From NCBI GenBank assembly GCA_022841475.1, contig JALHRJ010000028.1:1-53012 (forward strand): a stretch of 53,012 nucleotides of DNA. The letters are read 5' to 3'. Made by a program: the position numbers and the translations under genes. Positions 8,834 to 17,143 of the stretch are shown here, in pieces. How positions within the stretch are numbered: position 1 is the stretch's first letter; each line of letters starts with the position of its first letter. The notes beneath the pieces are model-generated. The model was given only the letters and a program-made list of their open reading frames with translations, was not told the origin of the DNA and ran no database searches. This stretch comes from Cyclobacteriaceae bacterium. GTDB lineage: Bacteria; Bacteroidota; Bacteroidia; Cytophagales; Cyclobacteriaceae.

Positions 8834-9120
8834 AACAAGATTACACTTTAGAGATTGCTGCCGACAATAACTTCTCAGTGTTGAATAGGATTGTGAATGT
8901 ATTGAACCGCAGACGCGTGCGCATTAAAAAACTAATCGCCCACGAAAATGAAGAGGATTTTCAAAAAGGAGGTGCTGTGCTATTGTTACACACAACTCCT
9001 GATTTGATGGAAAAGGTAAAGCATCAACTGGAAAAACTTATTGAAGTGGAATATGCTAACTATACCCTTGGCAGTGAACAATATTTTGAACTAAGTGAAA
9101 AAATCGTAGATGTCGATTAA
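8830..9120 (+). CDS. ilvN: Acetolactate synthase small (regulatory) subunit, ACT-only form
   Basis: 96 residues, containing one ACT domain (about residues 4-75; pattern YTLEIAADNNFSVLNRIVNV then RRRVRIKKL). The family's larger members (about 160 residues) have a second C-terminal domain, which is absent here. The size resembles IlvM/IlvN of E. coli. It activates the large subunit and normally confers feedback inhibition by valine. Its ATG overlaps the ilvB stop (ATGA), so the two are coupled. The usual Asn-Gly-type valine contact loop cannot be judged from sequence alone. Confidence 0.9.
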   Translation: MKQDYTLEIAADNNFSVLNRIVNVLNRRRVRIKKLIAHENEEDFQKGGAVLLLHTTPDLMEKVKHQLEKLIEVEYANYTLGSEQYFELSEKIVDVD

Positions 9121-9168
9121 CTCTATAAACTATACTCAATTTTAAACTAAAGACTTAACAACAAGAAT

Positions 9169-10239
9169 ATGGCAAAGATCAATTTTGGAGGAACGCTGGA
9201 AGAAGTAGTTACACGCGAAGAATTCCCGATGGACAAAGCATTGGATGTTCTTAAGAATGAAACCATCGCAATCATTGGATATGGTGTGCAAGGACCTGCG
9301 CAAGCGCTCAACCTTCGCGACAATGGATTTAATGTTATCGTGGGCCAACGCAAAGGATCAAAAACATGGGACAAAGCCGTTGAGCATGGTTGGGTTCCTG
9401 GTGAAACTTTATTTGAAATTGAAGAAGCCGCTAAGCGTGGAACAATTTTAGAATTTCTGCTGTCGGATGCCGGTCAGATTGCATTATGGCCAACGATAAA
9501 ACCATTCCTCACCAAAGGAAAGACATTATACTTTTCACATGGATTTGGTATCACATTCAAAGAGCAAACCGGAATCATTCCACCTGCTGATATCGATGTA
9601 GTACTGGCAGCACCTAAAGGATCGGGAACTTCTGTGCGCAGATTATTCCTGCAAGGAAAAGGAATCAACTCAAGCTATGCTGTATTCCAGGACGCTTCTG
9701 GTAAGGCAACAGAGAAAGCCATCGCATTGGGTATTGGTGTTGGATCCGGATATTTATTTCAAACCGATTTCAAAAAAGAAGTTTACTCTGACTTGACTGG
9801 CGAGCGCGGAACCTTGATGGGTGCAATTGCCGGAATCTTTGAAGCTCAATATGAAGTACTTCGTTCTAAAGGACACACTCCTTCGGAAGCATTTAATGAA
9901 ACTGTAGAGGAGCTTACACAAAGCCTGATGCCGTTGGTAGCTGAAAATGGAATGGACTGGATGTACGCTAACTGTTCTACTACTGCCCAGCGTGGTGCCC
10001 TTGATTGGAAAAAGAAATTCAAGGCTGCAACACTTCCAGTATTCAAAGAACTATATGAAAGCGTTGCCTCCGGTGCTGAAGCGAAACGAACTATTGATAC
10101 CTGCAGCAAACCTGACTATCGTGAAAAGCTGGCCGAAGAACTCAAAGAAGTTCGCGAAAGCGAATTATGGCAAGCCGGTGCTGCTGTTCGAAAACTCAGA
10201 CCTGAAAAGGCAAGTGTTGAAGCAAGCATGATAAATTAA
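9169..10239 (+). CDS. ilvC: Ketol-acid reductoisomerase
   Basis: 356 residues. It isomerises and reduces 2-acetolactate or 2-aceto-2-hydroxybutyrate using NADPH and Mg2+. The Rossmann fingerprint is GYGVQG (37-42), with Val where many enzymes have Ser. GQRKGSK follows, with basic and Ser residues suited to the NADPH 2'-phosphate. The C-terminal knotted domain shows the metal ligand region DLTGERGTLMGAIAGIFEAQ and EELTQSLMPL. The version (GPAQALNLRD) resembles the plant and fungal branch more than the E. coli long form, a known pattern in Bacteroidota. It lies 48 bases after ilvN, in the same operon. Confidence 0.95.
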   Translation: MAKINFGGTLEEVVTREEFPMDKALDVLKNETIAIIGYGVQGPAQALNLRDNGFNVIVGQRKGSKTWDKAVEHGWVPGETLFEIEEAAKRGTILEFLLSDAGQIALWPTIKPFLTKGKTLYFSHGFGITFKEQTGIIPPADIDVVLAAPKGSGTSVRRLFLQGKGINSSYAVFQDASGKATEKAIALGIGVGSGYLFQTDFKKEVYSDLTGERGTLMGAIAGIFEAQYEVLRSKGHTPSEAFNETVEELTQSLMPLVAENGMDWMYANCSTTAQRGALDWKKKFKAATLPVFKELYESVASGAEAKRTIDTCSKPDYREKLAEELKEVRESELWQAGAAVRKLRPEKASVEASMIN

Positions 10240-10240
10240 T

Positions 10241-10301
10241 AGGCAATTGACAATACGCAGTAGGCAATCGATTAATTTTTGCCTACTGCGCTTTGTTGCC
10301 T
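10241..10301 (+). repeat. Long hairpin between ilvC and ilvA
   Basis: CGCAGTAGGCAA (10256-10267) pairs perfectly with TTGCCTACTGCG (10279-10290). An outer AGGCAA (10241-10246) pairs with TTGCCT (10296-10301). There is no T-run, so it is not an intrinsic terminator. The GCAGTAGGC unit recurs in the hairpin at 27965-28052, so this is a dispersed palindromic element. Confidence 0.8.
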
Positions 10302-10313
10302 GCATTGCACCTT

Positions 10314-11564
10314 ATGATAAAAACGAAGAAACAAATATTAGATATCGAGTCAGCCTACGAAGTCCTAAAATCCGTAGTGCTTAAAACTCCTTTGCAGTTT
10401 CATCGCAAGCTTTCTGAAAAGTTCGGGGCTGAGATCTATTTGAAGCGTGAAGATCTTCAGGTTGTTCGTTCTTATAAAATTCGTGGTGCCTATAATTTAA
10501 TACAAAGCCTGACGGAAGAACAACGAAACCGCGGAGTTGTCTGTGCCAGCGCTGGTAATCACGCACAAGGTGTTGCCTTCTCTTGTAAACTCTTAAATAT
10601 CAAAGGTGTTATTTACATGCCTGCGATTACTCCGAAACAAAAGATCAATCAGGTTAAAATGTTTGGTGGCAACAACATCGAAATCGTTTTAATTGGAGAT
10701 ACGTTTGACGAATGTCAGTTGCATGCATTAGAATATACGGAACATAATAACAGTGTTTTCATTCCTCCTTTCGATCACGTAAAAGTTATGGAAGGTCAGG
10801 GTACTGTAGGCAAGGAAATACTGGACGAGCAATCTAACATTGACTATGTGTTTGTGCCCATCGGAGGCGGTGGTCTTTGCGCGGGACTGGGAAGTTATTT
10901 TCAAACCTATTCACCACAAACAAAAATAATTGGTGTTGAACCAACCGGTGCACCTTCTATGAAGGAAGCCTTGAAAGCTGGCAAACCGGTAGTGCTCGAT
11001 AAAATTCAGCGGTTTGTAGATGGCGCCTCCGTAAAGAAAGTGGGTGATCAAACATTTGCAATCTGCAAAGACGTAATTGCCGATATGCTCTTAGTGCCAG
11101 AAGGAAAAGTTAGTTCTACCATCCTCCAATTATATAATGAAGATGCGATCGTTGCGGAACCAGCGGGTGCGCTTTCGATAGCAGCCCTCGATCAATATGC
11201 ACATCAGTTGAAGGGAAAGAAAGTTGTCTGTATCGTGAGTGGTGGCAATAATGACATTGATCGGATGCAGGAGATAAAAGAACGATCGCTGCTTTTCGAA
11301 GGACTAAAACATTATTTCATAGTCCGCTTTGCGCAACGACCGGGGGCTTTAAAAGAATTTGTGAATCATATCCTGGGCCCTAATGATGACATAGTTCGTT
11401 TTGAATTTATTCAAAAACATAATAAAGAAACGGGGCCAGCACTGATTGGCATCGAAGTCAAGTCAAGAGAAGATTTTGATTTACTGATTGAACGAATGGA
11501 CGGTCACAAACTCAACTACACACTCGTGAATCAAAACGAGAATTTGTTTGAGTACCTGGTTTAA
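10314..11564 (+). CDS. ilvA: Threonine dehydratase (ammonia-lyase)
   Basis: 416 residues from ATG 10314. It converts threonine to 2-oxobutyrate, the entry step of isoleucine synthesis. PLP-binding Lys55 lies in RSYKIRGAYN, followed by CASAGNHAQGVAFS and the phosphate-binding GGGGLCAG. The C-terminal ~90 residues (HYFIVRFAQRPGALKEFVNH onward) form a single ACT-like regulatory domain. The E. coli enzyme is 514 residues with two such subdomains; the one-domain form is common in this phylum. A TTG at 10293 is in frame but lies inside the hairpin, so the ATG is preferred. Confidence 0.94.
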   Translation: MIKTKKQILDIESAYEVLKSVVLKTPLQFHRKLSEKFGAEIYLKREDLQVVRSYKIRGAYNLIQSLTEEQRNRGVVCASAGNHAQGVAFSCKLLNIKGVIYMPAITPKQKINQVKMFGGNNIEIVLIGDTFDECQLHALEYTEHNNSVFIPPFDHVKVMEGQGTVGKEILDEQSNIDYVFVPIGGGGLCAGLGSYFQTYSPQTKIIGVEPTGAPSMKEALKAGKPVVLDKIQRFVDGASVKKVGDQTFAICKDVIADMLLVPEGKVSSTILQLYNEDAIVAEPAGALSIAALDQYAHQLKGKKVVCIVSGGNNDIDRMQEIKERSLLFEGLKHYFIVRFAQRPGALKEFVNHILGPNDDIVRFEFIQKHNKETGPALIGIEVKSREDFDLLIERMDGHKLNYTLVNQNENLFEYLV

Positions 11565-11590
11565 ATTTTTATTGCCAAAGGAATCGAGTA

Positions 11591-11608
11591 TTCAAACAAC
11601 CGTTTGAA
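11591..11608. repeat. Perfect inverted repeat after ilvA
   Basis: TTCAAAC (11591-11597) and GTTTGAA (11602-11608) with a four-base loop, 27 bases after the ilvA stop. No T-run follows, so it is at best a weak RNA stabiliser or a protein-binding site. No clear promoter was found in the rest of the spacer to 11676. Confidence 0.4.
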
Positions 11609-11676
11609 ACTTATTCAAAACACTCATTCAGATAAATTGGTAATCAATCAGTATCTTGTAGCTATAAAATAATGTT

Positions 11677-12456
11677 ATGGCACATGGATTACTGATCGAT
11701 ATGGATGGCGTTGTTTATGGTGGTGACACGATGATCCCAGGGGCAGACCTATTCGTTGCCCGCCTTCTAAAGGATAAAATTCCCTTCATGTTTATGACCA
11801 ACAACAGTCAGCGCACCAGGCTTGATGCGGTGCGCAAGTTGGCTAAATTGGGCATTAAGGTTAACGAAAATCATGTTTACACAAGCGCAATGGCTACCGG
11901 AAAATTCCTGGCAAGTCAGATACCCAATGGCACTGCCTTTGTATTGGGCGAAGGCGGACTACTTTCAAGTCTGCATGAAAATGGAATTTCGTTGGTCAAT
12001 TCAGATCCGGACTTTGTAGTACTTGGTGAAGGAAGAAACTTTACACTGGAAATGGTGCAACGTGCCGTAGATATGATTTTAGCCGGTGCAAAATTCGTAA
12101 CAACCAATCGCGATCCATCACCCAAGAAAAAAGGCTGGGATAATCTAGGGATTGCCTCCACAACAGCCATGATTGAAGAAGCAACCGGCATAAAAGGATT
12201 TGTGGTAGGCAAACCTGGGCCTGTTATGATGCGCTCGGCACGGAAGGCTTTAGGATTGGAAACAGCTGAAACTACGGTGATCGGAGATACGATGGATACG
12301 GACATTCGCGGTGGTGTGCAGATGGGTTATAAAACTATTCTGGTATTAAGTGGCATTACAAAAAAAGAGGAGTTGATCAGGTATGCGTATAAACCTGATC
12401 TGGTTGTGGATTCAGTAAATGAAATCAAGTTACCATTACCCTGGTGGAATAGCTAA
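11677..12456 (+). CDS. HAD-superfamily phosphatase, NagD-like
   Basis: 259 residues. It belongs to the NagD/PNPase-like subfamily of haloacid dehalogenase hydrolases. The nucleophile motif DMDGVVY (Asp8, Asp10) is at the N terminus and motif II is FMTNNSQRT. A C2-type cap follows, then the Lys of GKPGPVMMRSARKAL and the acidic motif IGDTMDTDIRGG. Such enzymes dephosphorylate small metabolites; the substrate here is unknown. It sits between ilvA and leuC on the same strand, with about 110 bases before it and a probable new transcription start after it. A link with branched-chain synthesis is possible only by position. Confidence 0.88.
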   Translation: MAHGLLIDMDGVVYGGDTMIPGADLFVARLLKDKIPFMFMTNNSQRTRLDAVRKLAKLGIKVNENHVYTSAMATGKFLASQIPNGTAFVLGEGGLLSSLHENGISLVNSDPDFVVLGEGRNFTLEMVQRAVDMILAGAKFVTTNRDPSPKKKGWDNLGIASTTAMIEEATGIKGFVVGKPGPVMMRSARKALGLETAETTVIGDTMDTDIRGGVQMGYKTILVLSGITKKEELIRYAYKPDLVVDSVNEIKLPLPWWNS

Positions 12457-12590
12457 CTACCACCAAACACTCGTAAGCTATGTACCATTTTCTTTAAAAT
12501 TGATTTGAGTAATCGATAAGGATTTTACATCTTCGTGTTGTTATTTGCGAATCAAAATGATTACCCAATAACCTAACCTAAACCTATGTT

Positions 12591-12624
12591 AACTGCCTCG
12601 ACAATGTCGGGGCAGTTTCATTTT
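12591..12624 (+). terminator. Terminator hairpin in front of leuC, probable attenuator
   Basis: AACTGCCTCGAC (12591-12602) pairs with GTCGGGGCAGTT (12606-12617): 12 pairs including one G-U and a three-base loop, followed by TCATTTT. It could end the HAD gene transcript, whose stop is 134 bases upstream. However, it is placed exactly as in the ilv leader: terminator, then the shared 18-base element, then the start codon. A Leu-rich leader peptide is not visible. Confidence 0.75.
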
Positions 12625-12635
12625 AAAGTGTTTAG

Positions 12636-12653
12636 AACAAACTAACGATTGTT
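12636..12653 (+). promoter_or_regulatory. 18-base element shared by the ilv and leu leaders (copy 2)
   Basis: aacaaactaacgattgtt, identical to 4432-4449. Here it abuts the GTG start of leuC directly, while in ilv it ends 8 bases before the ATG. It therefore lies in the ribosome-binding region of both operons. Confidence 0.65.
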
Positions 12654-14117
12654 GTGAGCGAGACAAAACCAAAGACAATTTTTGAAAAGATCTGGGATGC
12701 CCATGTTGTTAAGCATGCTGATGGTTATCCGGATGCATTGTTTATCGACCGTCATTTCATTCATGAAGTAACATCGCCACAGGCTTTTGATGGCTTAAAG
12801 AAAAGAAGTCTACAAGTATTCAACACGAAGCGAACCACAGCGACAGCCGATCATAACGTTCCAACGAAAGATCAACACCTTCCTATCAAGGAAGCATTGT
12901 CACGACACCAGGTAGAAACACTTCGCAAGAATTGTAAAGAGTTTGGTATTGAATTATATGATCTCGGACATCCCTACCAGGGAATCGTTCACATCATTGG
13001 TCCCGAGTTGGGCTTAACCTTGCCCGGCATGACTATCGTGTGTGGCGACAGTCATACATCAACTCATGGCGCGTTTGGTAACATTGCCTTTGGCATAGGC
13101 ACATCCGAAGTAGAGCAGGTATTGGCTACCCAATGCATTTTGCAATACAAACCCAAAACCATGAAGATTGAAATCAATGGTGCTTTGGGTAAAGGAGTGG
13201 TCAGCAAGGATATTATTTTATACATCATTTCTAAAATCTCAGCCAGTGGAGCCACTGGCTTTTTTGTTGAATATGCGGGTGATGCCATTCGCAATCTTTC
13301 GATGGAAGCGCGTATGACTATTTGCAACATGAGTATTGAAATGGGTGCGCGTGGTGGATTGATTGCACCCGATGAAACTACCTTCGATTACATCAAGGGC
13401 CGAAAATTTGCTCCACAAGGAGAAGCCTTTGATAAATCAGTAAGTGAGTGGAAGAAATTAGTTTCAGATTCGGGTGCTGAATATGATCAGGTGTTGAAAT
13501 TTGATGCAGCAGACATTGCACCCATGATTACCTACGGTACCAATCCCGGCATGGGCATGAAGGTAACGGATCGTATTCCTACTACAGAGGAGATGAAGGA
13601 GATCAGCGAACAGACTTCTTTCAAAAAATCACTGGAGTATATGGGTGTTGAACCTGGATCCAGGTTGCTAGGCAAAGCGATTGACTATGTTTTCATTGGA
13701 AGTTGTACAAATGCACGCATCGAAGATTTGCGTGCGGTTGCTTCTATGGTGAAAGGAAAAAAGAAAGCAGAAAATGTAGAAGTATGGGTAGTACCCGGAT
13801 CTAAACAAGTGCAAGAACAGGCGCGTAAAGAAGGGCTCGATAAAATTTTTGAAGCTGCCGGGTTTGAATTACGTGACTCCGGTTGCTCGGCTTGTTTGGG
13901 TATGAATGAAGACAAAATCCCGGCAGGGAAATATTGTATCAGCACCTCCAACAGAAATTTTGAAGGCCGACAAGGTCCTAAGTCGCGTACGTTTCTAGCG
14001 AGCCCATTGAGTGCGGCTGCGGCAGCGATAACAGGTAAAGTGACAGATGTAAGAGACCTCATCCCCGACCCTTCTCCAAAGGAGAAGGGAGAAGAAACGG
14101 TATGGGCCAAAAAGTAG
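12654..14117 (+). CDS. leuC: 3-isopropylmalate dehydratase large subunit
   Basis: 487 residues. An aconitase-family enzyme that, with LeuD, converts 2- to 3-isopropylmalate in leucine synthesis. The [4Fe-4S] ligands are Cys351 (GSCTNAR), Cys411 and Cys414 (SGCSACLGM). The active-site stretches [13 protein letters not shown] and DHNVPT are present. The start is GTG 12654, chosen because the N terminus then matches the family ([12 protein letters not shown]). The last 20 residues (468-487) are encoded by a palindromic repeat copy and read [20 protein letters not shown] instead of a normal short tail after GKVTDVR. The gene is otherwise complete. Confidence 0.95.
   Translation: MSETKPKTIFEKIWDAHVVKHADGYPDALFIDRHFIHEVTSPQAFDGLKKRSLQVFNTKRTTATADHNVPTKDQHLPIKEALSRHQVETLRKNCKEFGIELYDLGHPYQGIVHIIGPELGLTLPGMTIVCGDSHTSTHGAFGNIAFGIGTSEVEQVLATQCILQYKPKTMKIEINGALGKGVVSKDIILYIISKISASGATGFFVEYAGDAIRNLSMEARMTICNMSIEMGARGGLIAPDETTFDYIKGRKFAPQGEAFDKSVSEWKKLVSDSGAEYDQVLKFDAADIAPMITYGTNPGMGMKVTDRIPTTEEMKEISEQTSFKKSLEYMGVEPGSRLLGKAIDYVFIGSCTNARIEDLRAVASMVKGKKKAENVEVWVVPGSKQVQEQARKEGLDKIFEAAGFELRDSGCSACLGMNEDKIPAGKYCISTSNRNFEGRQGPKSRTFLASPLSAAAAAITGKVTDVRDLIPDPSPKEKGEETVWAKK
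14055..14090 (+). repeat. 36-base palindromic element, copy A, translated at the LeuC C terminus
   Basis: CCCTTCTCC (14069-14077), AAA, GGAGAAGGG (14081-14089) form a perfect nine-pair hairpin, preceded by GACCTCATCCCCGA. It differs from copy C by one base of 36. It encodes [12 protein letters not shown] at LeuC residues 468-479. Confidence 0.9.
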
Positions 14118-14150
14118 AATTAATTGGACGTTTATTATAAAAATTAACAA

Positions 14151-14190
14151 CCCTAACCCCTTCTCCACTGGAGAGGGCCGGGCTGAGGTT
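14151..14190 (-). repeat. Palindromic element, copy B, inverted, in the leuC-leuD spacer
   Basis: Read on the minus strand it begins AACCTCAGCCCGGCCC and has the same CTCC/GGAG hairpin core with loop AGT, so it is a diverged copy of the element in opposite orientation. It ends at the base before the leuD ATG and so forms the whole leuD translation-initiation region. Confidence 0.85.
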
Positions 14191-14805
14191 ATGAAAGACA
14201 AATTCACCGTATTAAAATCAACAGCAGTACCAATCTCTGCTGAGAATATCGATACCGATCAGATTATTCCGGCACGGTTCCTAAAAGCCACTACCCGCGA
14301 AGGCTTTGGAGATAACTTGTTCCGCGACTGGCGCTATGACCTCATCCCCGGCCCTTCTCCAAAGGAGAAGGGAGTGGAAACTCCCAATAAGGAGTTTGTT
14401 CTCAACAATCCCATTTACGGAGGAAAGATTTTAGTAGCCGGAAAGAACTTCGGATGTGGTAGCAGTCGCGAGCATGCAGCATGGGCCATCTATGATTATG
14501 GCTTTCGGGTTGTTGTATCTAGCTTCTTTGCAGACATCTTTAAAAACAATGCGCTCAACAATGCGGTGTTGCCAGTCGTGGTTTCTGATGTGTTTCTTAA
14601 AAATCTTTTAGAGACCATACAAAAAAATCCTTCAACGGAAATAACCGTGGATTTAATGAATCAGGAAATAAGCTATGGCAACGAAAGCCAGAAGTTTGAA
14701 ATCAATGCCTATAAGCGAGAATGCCTTATCAATGGCTATGATGATATCGATTACTTGTTAAGCTTGAATAAAGAGATCCGAGAATTTGATGTAGCGCATT
14801 CATGA
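14191..14805 (+). CDS. leuD: 3-isopropylmalate dehydratase small subunit, with repeat-encoded insertion
   Basis: 204 residues. It is the swivel-domain partner of LeuC. Conserved [12 protein letters not shown] and [14 protein letters not shown] are intact. Between DWRY and EFVLNNP, residues 50-61 read [12 protein letters not shown], encoded by a palindromic element. Relatives have a short variable linker at this site, so the insertion falls in a surface loop between conserved segments and the protein may well remain functional. The stop overlaps the leuB ATG (ATGA). Confidence 0.94.
   Translation: MKDKFTVLKSTAVPISAENIDTDQIIPARFLKATTREGFGDNLFRDWRYDLIPGPSPKEKGVETPNKEFVLNNPIYGGKILVAGKNFGCGSSREHAAWAIYDYGFRVVVSSFFADIFKNNALNNAVLPVVVSDVFLKNLLETIQKNPSTEITVDLMNQEISYGNESQKFEINAYKRECLINGYDDIDYLLSLNKEIREFDVAHS
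14338..14373 (+). repeat. 36-base palindromic element, copy C, translated inside LeuD
   Basis: CCCTTCTCC (14352-14360), AAA, GGAGAAGGG (14364-14372), preceded by GACCTCATCCCCGG. It is 35 of 36 identical to copy A, in the same orientation and the same reading frame. Its length is a multiple of three and it lacks stops in this frame, so it inserts 12 codons. Confidence 0.9.
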
Positions 14806-15908
14806 AGAAAAAAATAGTCATACTGCCCGGAGACGGAATCGGTAAAGAGGTTACCACCGAAGGCAAGAAAGTCTTGGTTAAAATAGCCGAGCTGTTCGGT
14901 CATGCCTTTGAATTCGAAGAAGCAAGTATTGGTCATGATGCCATTGAGGCAACTGGCACTCCATTGCCAGATGAAACGTTGACAAAATTAAAAAACTGCG
15001 ATGCTATTTTATTTGGTGCCGTGGGCCATCCAAAATATGACAACGATCCAACGCTTAAGGTAAGACCTGAGCAAGGATTGTTGAAGATGCGCAAAGAGTT
15101 AGGATTGTATGCCAATCTACGGCCCATAAAACTTTTTGATGAGTTGTTGGAAGCATCCAGCATCAAGCCGGAAATACTAAAAGGCTCTGATATCCTATTC
15201 TTCCGGGAGTTAACAGGTGATGTATACTTTGGGGAAAAAGGAAGAAAAGACAACGGCAACACTGCATTTGATCTGATGATATATCAGCGTTATGAAGTAG
15301 AACGCATTGCCCACAAAGCATTTCAAGCGGCACGTACAAGAAAAAAGAAAGTTACCTCCGTTGACAAAGCTAACGTACTGGAGAGTTCGCGCTTATGGAG
15401 AGAGGTCGTTCAGGAAATTGGCAAACAATATCCGGACATTCTGCTAGAGCATCAATTTGTGGATGCTGCTGCTATGAAGTTGATTCAAAATCCAAAAAGT
15501 TTTGATGTGGTGGTCACCGGAAATCTCTTTGGCGATATTCTCACAGACGAGGCTTCTCAGATTGCTGGCTCTATGGGTATGCTAGCCTCCGCTTCAGTGG
15601 GTGACAAAGTGGGGTTGTATGAACCCATTCACGGCAGTGCGCATGATATAACCGGAAAAGGCATTGCCAATCCTCTCGCCTCCATACTTTCAGTTGCATT
15701 AATGATTGATATTTCCTTTGGCTTGAAAGTAGAATCTGAAACCGTAATCAAAGCTGTAGAACAAACGCTGAAGCAGGGATATCGTACGGCAGATATCGCT
15801 GATGCAAAAACATCGAAAGAGAAAATTTTAAATACTGGTAAGATGGGTGCACAGGTAGTAAACCAAATTGCCACTGTAAGAGATCGCATACCAGTATCAA
15901 ATAAGTAG
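14802..15908 (+). CDS. leuB: 3-isopropylmalate dehydrogenase
   Basis: 368 residues. An NAD-dependent beta-decarboxylating dehydrogenase that oxidises 3-isopropylmalate in leucine synthesis. [10 protein letters not shown] opens the protein, and the substrate loop has [37 protein letters not shown] and the Lys of [10 protein letters not shown] are present. The metal-binding Asp residues are in [25 protein letters not shown], and the NAD-binding [13 protein letters not shown] follows. All conserved segments are present. It is coupled to leuD by an ATGA overlap and followed by leuA after 20 bases. Confidence 0.96.
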   Translation: MKKKIVILPGDGIGKEVTTEGKKVLVKIAELFGHAFEFEEASIGHDAIEATGTPLPDETLTKLKNCDAILFGAVGHPKYDNDPTLKVRPEQGLLKMRKELGLYANLRPIKLFDELLEASSIKPEILKGSDILFFRELTGDVYFGEKGRKDNGNTAFDLMIYQRYEVERIAHKAFQAARTRKKKVTSVDKANVLESSRLWREVVQEIGKQYPDILLEHQFVDAAAMKLIQNPKSFDVVVTGNLFGDILTDEASQIAGSMGMLASASVGDKVGLYEPIHGSAHDITGKGIANPLASILSVALMIDISFGLKVESETVIKAVEQTLKQGYRTADIADAKTSKEKILNTGKMGAQVVNQIATVRDRIPVSNK

Positions 15909-15928
15909 AATCAAGTAATCAGAAAAAT

Positions 15929-17089
15929 ATGGCACAGAAAATTCAAATCTTTGACACAACCCTTCGCGATGGCGAGCAAGTACCGGGTTGCCAACTTAGA
16001 ACCGAAGAAAAAGCTATAATCGCCAGAGAGTTAGAGTTACTCGGTGTTGATGTTATTGAAGCCGGCTTCCCGATTTCTAGTCCTGGTGATTTTCTTTCTG
16101 TTGTTGAAATTTCGAAAGCAGTAACTGAACCTGTTGTTTGTGCGCTTACGCGTTCTAAAAAGGAAGATATTGATGTTGCTGCAGAAGCACTACACCACGC
16201 CAAACGCGGACGTATTCATACCGGCATTGGTTCATCGGATGTGCACATCAAACATAAATTCAGAAGTAGTCGCGAACAAGTACTTGAGCAAGGTGTTTGG
16301 GCAACCAAATACGCAAAAGCCAAAGGGTATGAAGTAGAATTTTATGCAGAAGATGCTGGCCGTGCTGATTTAGTATTTCTTGCACAATTGGTGGAAGCGG
16401 TAATTGCGGCAGGAGCCGATGTGGTAAACATTCCGGATACCACCGGTTATTGTTTGCCCCACTTGTATGCCAAGCGCATTCAATACCTTGTAGAAAATGT
16501 TAAGAATATCGATAAGGCTATTATTTCTGTGCATTGTCATAATGACTTAGGTCTGGCCACAGCCAATACAATTGCCGGATTAGCCAATGGAGCCCGCCAG
16601 GCAGAAGTGACTATCAACGGAATTGGCGAGCGTGCCGGCAATACTTCACTGGAAGAGGTGGCGATGATTTTGAAAACTCATAAAGATTTGGATTTATATA
16701 CGAATATAAAGTCTGAACGCATTTATGAATTAAGTCTTTTAGTATCCTCCATGATGCGGATGCCCGTGCAGGCAAACAAAGCTATTGTTGGTAAAAATGC
16801 ATTTGCACATTCGTCAGGCATTCATCAGGATGGCTTTTTAAAACATGCCGAAAACTATGAGATCATCAACCCTGCTGATGTGGGAGTCCCTTCTTCTTCT
16901 ATTGTGCTTACTGCTCGCAGTGGAAGAGCAGCCTTGAAACATCGCGCAGAAATATTAGGTCATCGTGTAGAAGGTGAGGAACTAAACGCCTTGTACGAAA
17001 ACTTCCTGGTGCTTGCCGATGAAAAGAAAGAAGTAACGGATGCCGATTTGATTGTGTTGGTTGCCAGCATGCCTGTGTTGACAAGGTAG
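15929..17089 (+). CDS. leuA: 2-isopropylmalate synthase, short form without the C-terminal regulatory domain
   Basis: 386 residues. A DRE-TIM metallolyase that condenses acetyl-CoA with 2-oxoisovalerate, the committed step of leucine synthesis. [12 protein letters not shown] is at residues 9-20 and the metal ligands His202 and His204 lie in [21 protein letters not shown] and HSSGIHQDG follow. The E. coli enzyme has 523 residues and the missing ~130 are the domain that binds leucine. The protein ends after the linker subdomain (residues 310-386), with no frameshifted remnant in the 54 bases to the next gene. Homocitrate synthase is the main alternative, but the leuCDB context supports LeuA. 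Confidence 0.92.
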   Translation: MAQKIQIFDTTLRDGEQVPGCQLRTEEKAIIARELELLGVDVIEAGFPISSPGDFLSVVEISKAVTEPVVCALTRSKKEDIDVAAEALHHAKRGRIHTGIGSSDVHIKHKFRSSREQVLEQGVWATKYAKAKGYEVEFYAEDAGRADLVFLAQLVEAVIAAGADVVNIPDTTGYCLPHLYAKRIQYLVENVKNIDKAIISVHCHNDLGLATANTIAGLANGARQAEVTINGIGERAGNTSLEEVAMILKTHKDLDLYTNIKSERIYELSLLVSSMMRMPVQANKAIVGKNAFAHSSGIHQDGFLKHAENYEIINPADVGVPSSSIVLTARSGRAALKHRAEILGHRVEGEELNALYENFLVLADEKKEVTDADLIVLVASMPVLTR

Positions 17090-17143
17090 ACACCTATTAA
17101 TTCTTTGGTATTTATTACATTCACTTCTCTAATAAAGAAGCGC

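Noticed and set aside
10293..10313. TTG start for threonine dehydratase upstream of the ATG
   Set aside because: It lies in the 3' arm of the long hairpin and the extra seven residues are not family-like; ATG 10314 fits better.
12535..12576. GTG-started 13-residue leader peptide (MLLFANQNDYPIT) before leuC
   Set aside because: Only two Leu codons, start overlaps the likely promoter -7 region, and no antiterminator pairing is visible.
12457..12653. T-box or other riboswitch before leuC
   Set aside because: No T-box sequence, no specifier-loop structure and a leader too short for one.
14055..14373. CRISPR-like array from the three repeats around leuC/leuD
   Set aside because: Copies differ in orientation and spacing, lie in coding sequence, and no cas genes are present.
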